40,707 nt of DNA from Mycobacterium asiaticum. GTDB lineage: Bacteria > Actinomycetota > Actinomycetes > Mycobacteriales > Mycobacteriaceae. Position numbers and translations under genes: made by a program. The notes beneath the pieces are model-generated. The model was not told the DNA's origin. It made no database searches and saw only the letters and a program-made list of their open reading frames with translations. Shown here in pieces: positions 1 to 8,127 of the stretch (its first letter is position 1; every line of letters begins with the position of its first letter). The stretch is taken from NCBI RefSeq assembly GCF_001668675.1, contig NZ_LZKQ01000276.1, forward strand, positions 1 through 40,707. The letters run 5' to 3'.

Positions 1-113
1 CCCCCCGGCCCCCCCCCCCCCCGGGGGGCCCCCCCCCCCGGTGTTGCCGCGCGCTGCTCGCCCCGGCGCCCGCCCCGGACACCGCCCGCCCCCCCCGGGG
101 GGGGGGGGGACTT
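1..113. other. G/C homopolymer-rich contig edge
   Basis: This stretch is built mainly from long C and G runs: about 14 C at 9-22, 6 G at 23-28, 11 C at 29-39, then 8 C followed by 13 G at 89-109. It ends exactly where the KstD-like gene stops. No gene is credible here. Ordinary mycobacterial DNA is GC-rich but does not carry such runs, so this is most likely low-quality sequence at a contig end. A genuine unusual hairpin cannot be excluded. Confidence 0.75.
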
Positions 114-1808
114 TCACGTCTTTTCGCCAGGTAAGCGGCGCCCCGCCGCGTGGCGGGCGGCCACGTAACCGAACACCATCGAACTCGCGATGCTCGCCCC
201 GGCGCCCGGATAGGTTCGGCCCATGACCGTGGCGGTGGTATTGCCGGTCGCGTAGAGACCCTCGATCACCTGATCCTGCTCGTCGAGGACCTGCGCATAC
301 TCGTTGGTGATCACCCCACCGCACGTCCCGACGTCGGCCGGCAGCACCCGCGTCGCGTAGTACGGCGCCCGGTCCAGGGGGCCGAGCGCGGCGTTGGGCC
401 GGTAACCGGGATCGCCCAGGCAGTCGTTGTAGGCCGACTGCCCGCGCCCGAAGTCGGGATCGAGGCCCTTGGCCGCGAACTTGTTGAACCGCTGCACGGT
501 TCGCGTCAATTCGGCTGCGGGCAGGTCGATCTGGGCGGCGAGTTCGCCGAGGGACCCAGCGCGCTTGACGGCGCCACTTTCGATCAACGCCGGCGGCAGG
601 TGCTGGCGGTTGAGCGGGTTGGTTCCGGCCACATAGCGGCGCACGTACCCGTCGTCGAAGATCATCCAGCACGGCACCGCCTTGTTGGCGTACATCGCCT
701 TGCCAACCTCGACATAGGAGTTCGACTCGTTGCAGAACCGACGCCCGGTCGAGTCGACGTAGATGGCGCCGGGCCGCTGCCGCCCCGAACCCAGCGACGC
801 GGCGGCCGCGCCCCCGTTGGCGATGAAAACCGAAGGCAACCACCAGGCTTCGTCAAGCAGATCGGTCTTGGCGCCCAGCCGCATCGCGGTCTGCAACACC
901 TCGCCGGTGTCCCCGGCGTTGGCGATCGACCACTGGCCCTCATTGGGCTGGTCACCACTGTACTGGCGACGCATCTCGGCGTTGTGGCCAAAACCGCCGG
1001 CCGCCAACAGGACTCCCTTGCGGGCCTCTACCGTCATCGTCGCCCCGTCCCGGGTGACGCGGGCACCGACGACGCGACCATCCTCGACGATCAGGTCCGC
1101 CATGGCGGCATTGATCCACAGCGGAGGCCGGCCGTCACTCAGATCGATGAGCACCTTGAGCATCTGACCGATCAACGAGGCGCCATTGGTCAGCAGTTGC
1201 CGGCGGGCGATCCGCGCCGCCCTGGTGCGGGCGAACACCTTGGCCGCCACCGCGAACGCCCGCGGCGAGCGGTTGTAGTACTGGACCGAACGCAGCTCGT
1301 TGGTGAGCACGACGTACCCGTAGTTCTTGGCCAGCGCCGGCTGCACCTTGTCGTGCCATGCCCCGAGTTCGGCGGCATCGAACGGGATTCCCTCGACGGC
1401 ACGACCGGATTCGTTGCCGCCCTTGTGGTTCGGATAGTAGTCGCTCCAGCCGGCGCAGCGGATCAGCCGAACCCCACGGCGCATCAGGAAGTTGATCATC
1501 TCGTAGCCTGCGGTGAGAAACATTTCCCGCCGCGCGGGGGAGGATGGCGCGCCCATGTCGCCGACCACATCGGCCAGGTAGGCAAGACCGTCCTCATGCG
1601 AGTCGGCGATGCCGTCGGCCCGCATCAGCGGATTGTTCGGCAGCCAGACGATCCCGCCGGAAAGCCCGGTCGAACCCCCGACCAGCGGCTGCTTCTCCAC
1701 GATCAGCGGTTCCAGCCCGGCGTCCAGCGCCGCCAGGCCGGCCACCATGCCGCCCCCGCCACTACCGACGATCAGCAGATCGACCGAATGGTCCCAGTCC
1801 GTGCTCAT
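114..1808 (-). CDS. KstD-like FAD-dependent 3-ketosteroid dehydrogenase family protein
   Basis: This 564-residue flavoprotein belongs to the fumarate reductase/3-ketosteroid dehydrogenase family, whose members put a double bond into a steroid-like ring using FAD. A Rossmann motif (VGSGGGGMVAG, residues 14-24) opens the protein, followed by GGSTGLSGG at 44-52. Residues matching the catalytic set described for Rhodococcus KstD1 (three Tyr and one Gly) appear to be Tyr124 or Tyr125 (SDYYP), Tyr365 (NESNSY), Tyr533 and Gly537 (TYPGAG). The ATG overlaps the stop of the upstream Rieske gene by 4 bases, so the two are probably translationally coupled. Family membership is clear. Whether the substrate is a steroid, a bile acid or another polycyclic ketone, and whether position 1 or 4 is oxidised, is not decided by sequence alone. 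Confidence 0.88.
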   Translation of the reverse strand: MSTDWDHSVDLLIVGSGGGGMVAGLAALDAGLEPLIVEKQPLVGGSTGLSGGIVWLPNNPLMRADGIADSHEDGLAYLADVVGDMGAPSSPARREMFLTAGYEMINFLMRRGVRLIRCAGWSDYYPNHKGGNESGRAVEGIPFDAAELGAWHDKVQPALAKNYGYVVLTNELRSVQYYNRSPRAFAVAAKVFARTRAARIARRQLLTNGASLIGQMLKVLIDLSDGRPPLWINAAMADLIVEDGRVVGARVTRDGATMTVEARKGVLLAAGGFGHNAEMRRQYSGDQPNEGQWSIANAGDTGEVLQTAMRLGAKTDLLDEAWWLPSVFIANGGAAAASLGSGRQRPGAIYVDSTGRRFCNESNSYVEVGKAMYANKAVPCWMIFDDGYVRRYVAGTNPLNRQHLPPALIESGAVKRAGSLGELAAQIDLPAAELTRTVQRFNKFAAKGLDPDFGRGQSAYNDCLGDPGYRPNAALGPLDRAPYYATRVLPADVGTCGGVITNEYAQVLDEQDQVIEGLYATGNTTATVMGRTYPGAGASIASSMVFGYVAARHAAGRRLPGEKT

Positions 1809-3166
1809 CGCGCCACCCCCGGTGCGGTGAGGCCGAGGTCGGCGATGGGGACGTCGATGGTGGTGTTGGTTTTCTGGATCGCCGGCACCAGAACGTCATA
1901 CGGCAGGTCGGCGAGGAACCCGTCGATGACGCGTTCGAAGTTGGAGATCAGCCCCTCGATCTGGCTGGACAGGCGCATGTACTCGAAACCCTTTGAATGC
2001 AAGCCCTTCTGCTGCTTGGGCAGATTGGAGAAGTCCTGGGCCGGGATCGGCGGCCAGCGCGGGTCGTCGGGGGCCATGGGTTCCGGTGGGGTGGGTTTGC
2101 CGGTGACCTGATCCGGCGGGATGCGAGTGAGCGACCAGATCTCGAACAGTGTTTCCTCGGGGCCCAGCGGCCGGATCCGGTATGACGACGCGCTGCTGTA
2201 CTGCGGCAACAGGAAATAATGCGGGAAGCAGAACCCGATCGCGTCGACAATGCCGCGGCGCTGCAGTTCGTTGAGGTCGGGCATGTCGCAGCCCCTGGCC
2301 CGGTGCCAGCGCACCACCGCGTCATTCAGGGTGGCTTTCCACAGTGCCATTGCCTCGGCCGGGTCGGTGGGCAACTCCATGTTCTGCAGGCCTTCGGCGA
2401 TGCGGATGTCGTTCTCGTGGGTCATCCCGGCCATGCCCTCGCCGAGCGTCCGCATGAAATACAGGCTGGTTTGGATCAGTCCCGGCGGCTGTCCGGTGGC
2501 CGGTTGCGCCGACGGCAGCAACTGCGGGTGGGTCTGGGGAACGTGATAGCCCTCCATGAACGCTGCCGTGGCAAGCTTCCAGTTCACCGGAAGCCGGCAC
2601 GACTGCCACCACTCGGTCCGCAACGACTCGACCTTCCAGGCGTCGTAGATCGTCGCGAACGGTTCGAAGCAGTCCCGTAAACCCGGTGCGCTGTCGTCGA
2701 AATTGATCCACGCGCAGCCGCCCCAGAGTTCGCAGCGCACCGGAACCAGCGCCAGGTCCTGCGGATCCAGGTTCGACTCGTCGAACGCATCGCAACGCAG
2801 CACGAACGTGTTGCGGCCGTCGATGCCCCAGCACCAGCCGTGGAACGGGCACACGAAGGTGCGGCGAGACCCGTTGCCCTCCACCAGTTTCACGCCGCGG
2901 TGCCGGCAGGCGTTGTGATAGGCGCGCACGTTCTCGGCGTCCAGACGCACGACGATGACCGACTGGTCGAGGATCTCGTATTCGACGAAATCGCCCGGCT
3001 TGGGGATCTCCTCGAGACGGCACGCCATCTGCCATACCCGGGGCCAGAACTTCTCGTTCTCCAGCGCGTAGAACTCGGGGTCGTAGTAACGCTGCTTGGG
3101 GATGCGGTCAGCGGTCTGCACCGCCCACGGCACCGGGAGCGGTGTCCAGTTCACGTCGGTACGCAT
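1805..3166 (-). CDS. Rieske non-haem iron ring-hydroxylating oxygenase, alpha subunit
   Basis: This protein of about 453 residues is an aromatic-ring-hydroxylating dioxygenase large subunit. The Rieske [2Fe-2S] site is Cys87-x-His89 and Cys106-x2-His109. The mononuclear iron site shows the usual Glu205-x2-His208-x4-His213 pattern (EGYHVPQTH). The start at 3166 (MRTDVNWTPL) is chosen because an AGGTGA ribosome site lies just upstream; an open frame continues further upstream but its codons look non-coding. No beta subunit, ferredoxin or reductase gene lies beside it, so electron partners must be encoded elsewhere. It sits 25 bases after the acyl-CoA ligase and overlaps the KstD-like gene, so it is an operon member. 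It probably hydroxylates a ring of the pathway substrate; KshA-type steroid hydroxylases are distant relatives. Confidence 0.88.
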   Translation of the reverse strand: MRTDVNWTPLPVPWAVQTADRIPKQRYYDPEFYALENEKFWPRVWQMACRLEEIPKPGDFVEYEILDQSVIVVRLDAENVRAYHNACRHRGVKLVEGNGSRRTFVCPFHGWCWGIDGRNTFVLRCDAFDESNLDPQDLALVPVRCELWGGCAWINFDDSAPGLRDCFEPFATIYDAWKVESLRTEWWQSCRLPVNWKLATAAFMEGYHVPQTHPQLLPSAQPATGQPPGLIQTSLYFMRTLGEGMAGMTHENDIRIAEGLQNMELPTDPAEAMALWKATLNDAVVRWHRARGCDMPDLNELQRRGIVDAIGFCFPHYFLLPQYSSASSYRIRPLGPEETLFEIWSLTRIPPDQVTGKPTPPEPMAPDDPRWPPIPAQDFSNLPKQQKGLHSKGFEYMRLSSQIEGLISNFERVIDGFLADLPYDVLVPAIQKTNTTIDVPIADLGLTAPGVAR

Positions 3167-3191
3167 CGGGTTCACCTCGTTCGTTGGCTGT

Positions 3192-4724
3192 TCACAGGAT
3201 CCGAGACATGCGTCCCTGCCAGTACTTTTCGCGGATTCGCCGTTTGTAGAGCTTGCCGTTCGGGTCCCGTGGCAGCTCGGGGTCGAAGTCGACGGTGCGC
3301 GGGCACTTGTAGGTCGCCAGGTGTGCCCGGCAGTAATCGATGAGCTCGGCTTCCAGGTCGCCGTCACCCACCACGCCGGCCACCGGTTGCACGACGGCCT
3401 TCACCTCTTCACCGAACTCGTCGTTCGGCACGCCGAAGACCGCCGCGTCAACCAGTTTGGGGTGCATGACCAAGAGGTTCTCCACCTCTTGCGGGTAGAT
3501 GTTCACCCCGCCGGAGACGATCATGAACGTGGCACGGTCCGTCAGATACAGGTAACCGTCTTCGTCGACGCGGCCCACGTCACCCAGTGTGCGCCAACCG
3601 CGGTCGTTGTAGACCGCGGCGGTCTTGGCCGGATCCTTGAAGTACTCGAAGTCGGGACCGCCCTCGAAATAGAGCTCGCCGGATTCACCGACCGGCAACT
3701 CGTTGCCGTCCTCGCCGACCACGTGCACGGCGGTCATCGGGATGCCCACCGAACCCGGGTGCGCCAACCACTCCTGCGGCCCGATCGTGGTACCGGCGAA
3801 ACCCTCGGTGCCGCCGTAGTATTCGTGAATTATCGGGCCGAACCAGCTCATCATCTTGTGCTTGACGGCGACGGGGCAGGGGGCGGCCGCGTGAATCACG
3901 CACTGCAGACTCGAAACGTCGTACCTGTCGCGCACGTGCTCGGGCAGCTTGAGCATGCGCACGAACATGGTCGGCACGAACTGGGCGTGCGTCACGCGAT
4001 GCGTCTCGATGAGCCGCAGCACCGTCTCGGCGTCGAACCTGGGCATCAGGATCGCCGCGGCCCCAACCCGATTGACCGCCATGGTGTAGTTCACGCCGGC
4101 CGCGTGATACATCGGCGCGGGGGACAGGTACACGCTGGACGGGCTCATGCCGTACTTACGGGTCAGGGCCATCTCCAGAACCGCCTGCGCCCACGACCCG
4201 TTGCCGTCGCCGGGCAGGGGCCGTCGCACCGCCTTGGGCCTGCCGGTGGTGCCCGAGGAGTACAGCATCTCCGAACCGTCCGAGGGCGGCGGCGGCTCGC
4301 CCGCGGTGGCCAGCGCATCCTCGTACGCCCGCCAGCCCGGCCGGTCACCGCCGACCACGAGGTGAATGTCCACCCGCTGGTTGACATGTCGGACGTGGTC
4401 GGCCAGCTCCGGCATCGAACCGTCGACAACGACCGCGCGAGCGTCCGAATCGTCGATGACGTAGGCGACCTCGTCGGCGGTGAAGTGGGTGTTGACGGCG
4501 GTGTAGTACAGACCGGAAAGCTGACAGCCCCAGGTGATTTCGAAGAACTCGGGCCGGTTCGGCAGGATCAGCGCCACTCCGTCACCGCGGCGCAGCCCCG
4601 CATCGTGCAACGCCGCGGCGACCTGCCGGCTCCGATCATAGAGCCGTGCATACGAAATCGGGTCGCCGTCGACGATCAGGGCCGGTGACTCCGGCGCTGT
4701 TCTCGCGTGGTCGGCGATGTTCAC
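3192..4724 (-). CDS. Acyl-CoA synthetase (FadD-type AMP-binding ligase)
   Basis: This 510-residue adenylate-forming enzyme joins a carboxylic acid to CoA with ATP. The AMP-binding loop is at residues 154-166 (LYSSGTTGRPKAV). The YYGGTEG motif, the GDVGRVDEDGYLYLTDR hinge region and the GGVNIYPQEVE motif follow in order. The C-terminal catalytic lysine is Lys491 (NGKLYK). It is a complete ANL-superfamily ligase of normal length, starting with GTG. It lies 18 bases after the crotonase gene, in the same run. In this context it probably activates the carboxyl side chain or a ring-opened acid of the substrate. The exact acid is unknown; many FadD paralogues exist in mycobacteria. Confidence 0.9.
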   Translation of the reverse strand: MNIADHARTAPESPALIVDGDPISYARLYDRSRQVAAALHDAGLRRGDGVALILPNRPEFFEITWGCQLSGLYYTAVNTHFTADEVAYVIDDSDARAVVVDGSMPELADHVRHVNQRVDIHLVVGGDRPGWRAYEDALATAGEPPPPSDGSEMLYSSGTTGRPKAVRRPLPGDGNGSWAQAVLEMALTRKYGMSPSSVYLSPAPMYHAAGVNYTMAVNRVGAAAILMPRFDAETVLRLIETHRVTHAQFVPTMFVRMLKLPEHVRDRYDVSSLQCVIHAAAPCPVAVKHKMMSWFGPIIHEYYGGTEGFAGTTIGPQEWLAHPGSVGIPMTAVHVVGEDGNELPVGESGELYFEGGPDFEYFKDPAKTAAVYNDRGWRTLGDVGRVDEDGYLYLTDRATFMIVSGGVNIYPQEVENLLVMHPKLVDAAVFGVPNDEFGEEVKAVVQPVAGVVGDGDLEAELIDYCRAHLATYKCPRTVDFDPELPRDPNGKLYKRRIREKYWQGRMSRIL

Positions 4725-4742
4725 GGACGAACCCCGGCAGGC

Positions 4743-5618
4743 CTAGGCGCCGGCGGCACCGTCGGTCGATGCGGCCGCCGCAGCCGCCTGGCGCCGGGCC
4801 TGTTCGGACGGTAATACCTTGTCCCGGAACACCGTCTGGATCAGCTCCTGGACGTCTTTGCTGATCGAGGCGAGGGCGACCAGGTCGTTGGAGCTCTGCC
4901 AGTGCACCCGCATGCCCATCAGCTCCCAGGCCCGCTTGAGGTTTGCCTTGGTGGCCAACAGGGTCGTCATGGGCGCCTGGGCGATATGGCGGGCGATCGC
5001 CTCGACGCGGGCGTCGAGCTGGTCACGCGGCACGACCTCGTTGACCAACCCGACTTCCAAAGCCTTCTTGGCGTCGATGACCTCGGCCAGGAACAGGTAG
5101 TAGGCGGCGCGCCGCCAGTTCATGAAAACCCATGGCTCGATCGAGCATTCGCCCGACGGCATACCGAATCCCTGCAGCGGCGGGTAGGAGAAGTAGGCAT
5201 CCTCGGAGGCGATCACGATGTCGGTGGTGAGCCCGTAGTGCGTGCCGCCGCCGACGCAGTAACCGTGCACCTGCGCGATCGTCGGCTTGGAGAACTCCCA
5301 CAGGTTCAGCACCGGCTTGACGAACAGATCCGTCTGCGGCTTCCACGGGGTACCCATCACCTTGGCGCCTTCGACGAACGCCGGGTAGTCGACCGCGTTG
5401 TTGCCGATAGCGTGTCCGGAACAGAACCCCTTGCCGTTGGCCTTGAGTACCAGCACCTTGATGTCGTAATCGCGGTCCGCGTCCAGCAGTGCCGCGTCGA
5501 CCTCTTCGGACAGTTTCTGGTCCTGGGCGTTGGCCTTCTCCGGCCAGTTCAGCGTCACACGCGCTATGGGACCTTCCTTTTCGTAGATGATTCTTTCGCG
5601 GGTCTCGTTGAGATCCAT
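4743..5618 (-). CDS. Crotonase-superfamily protein lacking the classical hydratase glutamates
   Basis: This 291-residue protein has the crotonase fold: the oxyanion-hole segment GFCSGHA at residues 64-70 and GYCVGGGTHYG at 119-129, and an alanine-rich tail. By motif alignment to rat enoyl-CoA hydratase, the position of Glu144 (GGGCE) is His127 here and that of Glu164 (QPE) is Pro147. Both acids that add water in a normal hydratase are therefore missing. It may instead be a hydrolase or C-C bond cleaving member of the superfamily, or an isomerase; this is inference. A GGAAAGGCGGAG ribosome site precedes ATG 5618. It follows the SDR gene by about 100 bases in the same direction. Confidence 0.85.
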   Translation of the reverse strand: MDLNETRERIIYEKEGPIARVTLNWPEKANAQDQKLSEEVDAALLDADRDYDIKVLVLKANGKGFCSGHAIGNNAVDYPAFVEGAKVMGTPWKPQTDLFVKPVLNLWEFSKPTIAQVHGYCVGGGTHYGLTTDIVIASEDAYFSYPPLQGFGMPSGECSIEPWVFMNWRRAAYYLFLAEVIDAKKALEVGLVNEVVPRDQLDARVEAIARHIAQAPMTTLLATKANLKRAWELMGMRVHWQSSNDLVALASISKDVQELIQTVFRDKVLPSEQARRQAAAAAASTDGAAGA

Positions 5619-5722
5619 GGCTCCGCCTTTCCGTTGAGAGGTGATGACGCCTGATCAGCACCATCAATTCGTAGATCCGCCGCTGCAGGGATGAATCTGA
5701 CTGCGGCACAGCCCCATCGCCG

Positions 5723-6598
5723 TCATGCTCCCGACCAAGGCTTGACCTTGAGGAAGCCACCGGCGTCGACCCGCAGCTGTTGGCCGGTGACGTAGCGGGC
5801 GGCGTCGGAAGCCAGGAACAACACAGCCTGGCTGATGTCTTCGGGTTCCACATAGGGGACCGGCATCGCCTGCACCAACGGGAAGATCGGTTCGGCGTCC
5901 TCGCGGGTCGGATTCGGCAGGTCGGGCCGGAACGCGCGGTACATCGGCGCGCTGTGCAGCATGTCGGTGTTGACGTTCGTGGGATGCACGGCGTTCATCC
6001 GGATCGAGAACGGTGCCAGCGCGCGGGCGAAGTCGTTGACATAGTGCGACGCAGCGATTTTGGCGAACGCGTACCCGGCGCCCCCGGGCCCGCCGTCGAT
6101 GCCGGTGGTGTTCATCGAGGACATGAACGCGGCGTTCGATCCGATGACGATCACCGACGCGCCCGCTTGCAGATGCTTGAGACTGCTGTGCACGAGATTG
6201 AGCACGCCGACCAGATCCACGTCGACGGCATCGGCGAACGCTTGCGGCGGCAGACCGGCGGTCAACGGGCAAATACCGGCGTTGGCCACGACGACGTCCA
6301 GGCGGCCGAACTCGGCGACGCCGTCATCGAGCGCGGCGGACAACGCGGCACGATCACGGACGTCGACGATCGCGGAGAAAACCCGCTGGCCCTCCTTCTC
6401 CACCAGGCGCACGGTCTCTTCCAGATCCTCGGGCCGCGCCAGCGGGTACTCGTTGGTCTCGATGTCCGCACACAGGTCCAGGGCGATGATGTCGGCGCCC
6501 TCGGCCGCCAGCAACCGGGCGTGCGATCGACCCTGCCCCCGCGCCGCCCCGCTGATCACCGCCACCTTGCCGGCTACCCGGCCCCCCGACCGAGTCAC
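5723..6598 (-). CDS. Mycofactocin-coupled SDR family oxidoreductase
   Basis: This 291-residue short-chain dehydrogenase has the cofactor motif SGAARGQGRSHA (residues 16-27), the NAG motif at 106-108, a likely active serine at 154, and Tyr176-x3-Lys180. The GAARGQGRSHA signature and the extra segment after strand 2 (PLARPEDLEETVRLVE, 52-67) are typical of the mycofactocin-dependent subfamily. Members of that subfamily hold NAD(P) tightly and pass electrons to the peptide-derived cofactor mycofactocin. The start is GTG. It is the first gene of the minus-strand run and is divergent from the CoA-transferase gene. It probably oxidises a secondary alcohol of the pathway substrate. Confidence 0.88.
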   Translation of the reverse strand: MTRSGGRVAGKVAVISGAARGQGRSHARLLAAEGADIIALDLCADIETNEYPLARPEDLEETVRLVEKEGQRVFSAIVDVRDRAALSAALDDGVAEFGRLDVVVANAGICPLTAGLPPQAFADAVDVDLVGVLNLVHSSLKHLQAGASVIVIGSNAAFMSSMNTTGIDGGPGGAGYAFAKIAASHYVNDFARALAPFSIRMNAVHPTNVNTDMLHSAPMYRAFRPDLPNPTREDAEPIFPLVQAMPVPYVEPEDISQAVLFLASDAARYVTGQQLRVDAGGFLKVKPWSGA

Positions 6599-6802
6599 GC
6601 TGCGCCCCGCACCTTCAACGATCCGCGTTGTGCCATAAGGCTATTCGCGATCGGACCAATGGTCGGCTCCATAGCATCTCTTTCACGAGCAGCCGCGCCG
6701 GACGCCCCCGCGCATGGCTGCAGTCGCGCCATCAATATGGCCTACAGTAGCTAGAATATCTAAAATAGCAAGAAATGACGCGGGCGACCGGAAGGGCGGG
6801 CT
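6599..6802. promoter_or_regulatory. Divergent intergenic region with operator-like dyad and AT-rich core
   Basis: These 204 bases separate the SDR-led operon from the CoA-transferase gene. An 11-base perfect dyad, GACCA-A-TGGTC, lies at 6654-6664, and a flanking C/G pair extends it. A strikingly AT-rich patch lies at 6752-6777 (CTAGAATATCTAAAATAGC) and could carry -10 elements for either direction, such as TAGAAT at 6752. No regulator gene is adjacent, so the binding protein is unknown. Confidence 0.4.
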
Positions 6803-8023
6803 ATGACGGGGATGCTCAGCGGTGTTCGAGTGGTCGAGTTGGCGTCCTGGACATACGTTCCGTCGGCCGGAGTGGCCCTCGCGGATTGGGGCGCCGATGT
6901 CATCAAGGTCGAAGGTGTCACCTCCGGAGATCCCGCTCGGGCGTTGGTGGTCGGCGGTTTCACCCGTGACGCGGCGCGTGCCGACGCCGACTTCATTCTG
7001 GAGCTGAGTAACCGGGGTAAACGCAGCATCGCCATCGACATCAAGACCGATACCGGACGGGAGTTGTTCGGCCGCCTGCTGGCATCGGCGGACGTCTTTT
7101 TGACCAATTGGCTGCCCGGCGCTTTGCAGCGGGCCCAGCTGACCGTGGACGATCTGCGGTCGTTCAACCCGGACATCATCATCGCCCGGGGCACCGGCCT
7201 GGGCGTGCGCGGGCCCGACCGCGACCGCGGCGGCTTCGACGCCGCCACCTATCTGGCCCGCGGTGGAGTCGCCTACACGCTGACGCCGTTCGGCACCGAG
7301 CACCCAGCGGTTCAGGGGCCCGCTTTCGGTGACCTGCAGGGTGGCGCGACGTTGGCCGGCGGAGTATGTGCCGCGTTGTTCCACCGGGAACGGACCGGCA
7401 AGCCCAGCGTCGTCGACTCCTCCCTGCTGGCTCAGGCGATGTGGGCCATCGCGCCGTCGATCTCGGTTGCCGACCTGTTCGACATCGACGGAATCCCCGG
7501 CGCCCCACCTGGATTGACGATCAATCCTCTGGTGGCCAGGTACCAGACCAAGGACGACAGGTGGATTCAGCTCGTCTTCCTGCAACCCGACAAATTCTGG
7601 GCCGGTTTCTGCCGGCGCATGGGCCTGGGCGAGCTGGCCGACGACGAGCGCTTTGTGCCGTCGGCCAATCTGATCGCCAACGCCGCCGAAGCAACGGCCA
7701 TCTTCACCAACGCCTTTGCGCGCCATGACCTCGCGCATTGGCGGGAGGTGCTGAAGGACGAGCCGGGAGTGTGGGGTGCCCTCGCGACCCCGAAGGAAAC
7801 CCTGAACGACCCGCAGGTCGAACCCAACGGATACGTGATCACCAATGTCGATGACAAGGGCGAGCAATACCGAACCGTGGCCGCGCCGGTGCAATTCGAC
7901 GAAACCTCGCCCGGCCCAACGCGTGCGCCCGAACACGGCCAGCACACCGAGGAGATCCTGCTTGAGCTCGGTGTCGACTGGGACGAGATCGCCGAGGCGA
8001 AAGACGTGCGCGCGATTCTGTGA
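6803..8023 (+). CDS. CaiB/BaiF-family (class III) CoA-transferase
   Basis: This 406-residue protein of the class III CoA-transferase/racemase family moves CoA between carboxylic acids, or racemises 2-methylacyl-CoA. The N-terminal LSGVRVVELA start, the ADVIKVE motif (31-37) and the RGGFDAATYLARGG segment mark the family. Asp146 in this segment is the expected catalytic aspartate. ATG 6803 follows GGAAGGGCGGG. It is transcribed away from the minus-strand operon across a shared promoter region and probably serves the same pathway by loading or unloading CoA on the acid intermediate. An AMACR-like racemase role is the main alternative. Confidence 0.9.
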   Translation: MTGMLSGVRVVELASWTYVPSAGVALADWGADVIKVEGVTSGDPARALVVGGFTRDAARADADFILELSNRGKRSIAIDIKTDTGRELFGRLLASADVFLTNWLPGALQRAQLTVDDLRSFNPDIIIARGTGLGVRGPDRDRGGFDAATYLARGGVAYTLTPFGTEHPAVQGPAFGDLQGGATLAGGVCAALFHRERTGKPSVVDSSLLAQAMWAIAPSISVADLFDIDGIPGAPPGLTINPLVARYQTKDDRWIQLVFLQPDKFWAGFCRRMGLGELADDERFVPSANLIANAAEATAIFTNAFARHDLAHWREVLKDEPGVWGALATPKETLNDPQVEPNGYVITNVDDKGEQYRTVAAPVQFDETSPGPTRAPEHGQHTEEILLELGVDWDEIAEAKDVRAIL

Positions 8024-8050
8024 ACCGGCCGACGCAAATGCGCGGTTCAC
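8020..8050 (+). terminator. Stem-loop over the CoA-transferase stop codon
   Basis: An 8-base perfect inverted repeat, GTGAACCG at 8020-8027 and CGGTTCAC at 8043-8050, encloses an inner CGC-AAAT-GCG hairpin. The gene's TGA (8021-8023) lies inside the first arm. There is no T-tract, which is common for mycobacterial terminators. It would separate the CoA-transferase from the PE_PGRS gene. Confidence 0.5.
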
Positions 8051-8127
8051 CGCCCTGACCGGGATACCCTTTGCCCGAAATTGATGCCGCTGGGCGGTGA
8101 CTGCGCCAGCGGGTGGCGGGAGGCAAA

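Noticed and set aside
150..2111. Long plus-strand open frame opposite the KstD-like and Rieske genes
   Set aside because: It is the complement of two well-supported genes; its protein is rich in Arg, Gly, His and Pro with no motif, as expected for antisense frames in GC-rich DNA.
3096..4688. 530-codon plus-strand frame opposite the acyl-CoA ligase
   Set aside because: The ligase on the other strand has all family motifs; this frame has none.
6683..8050. 455-codon minus-strand frame opposite the CoA-transferase
   Set aside because: The CoA-transferase is clear on the plus strand; the antisense frame is low-complexity and unmatched.
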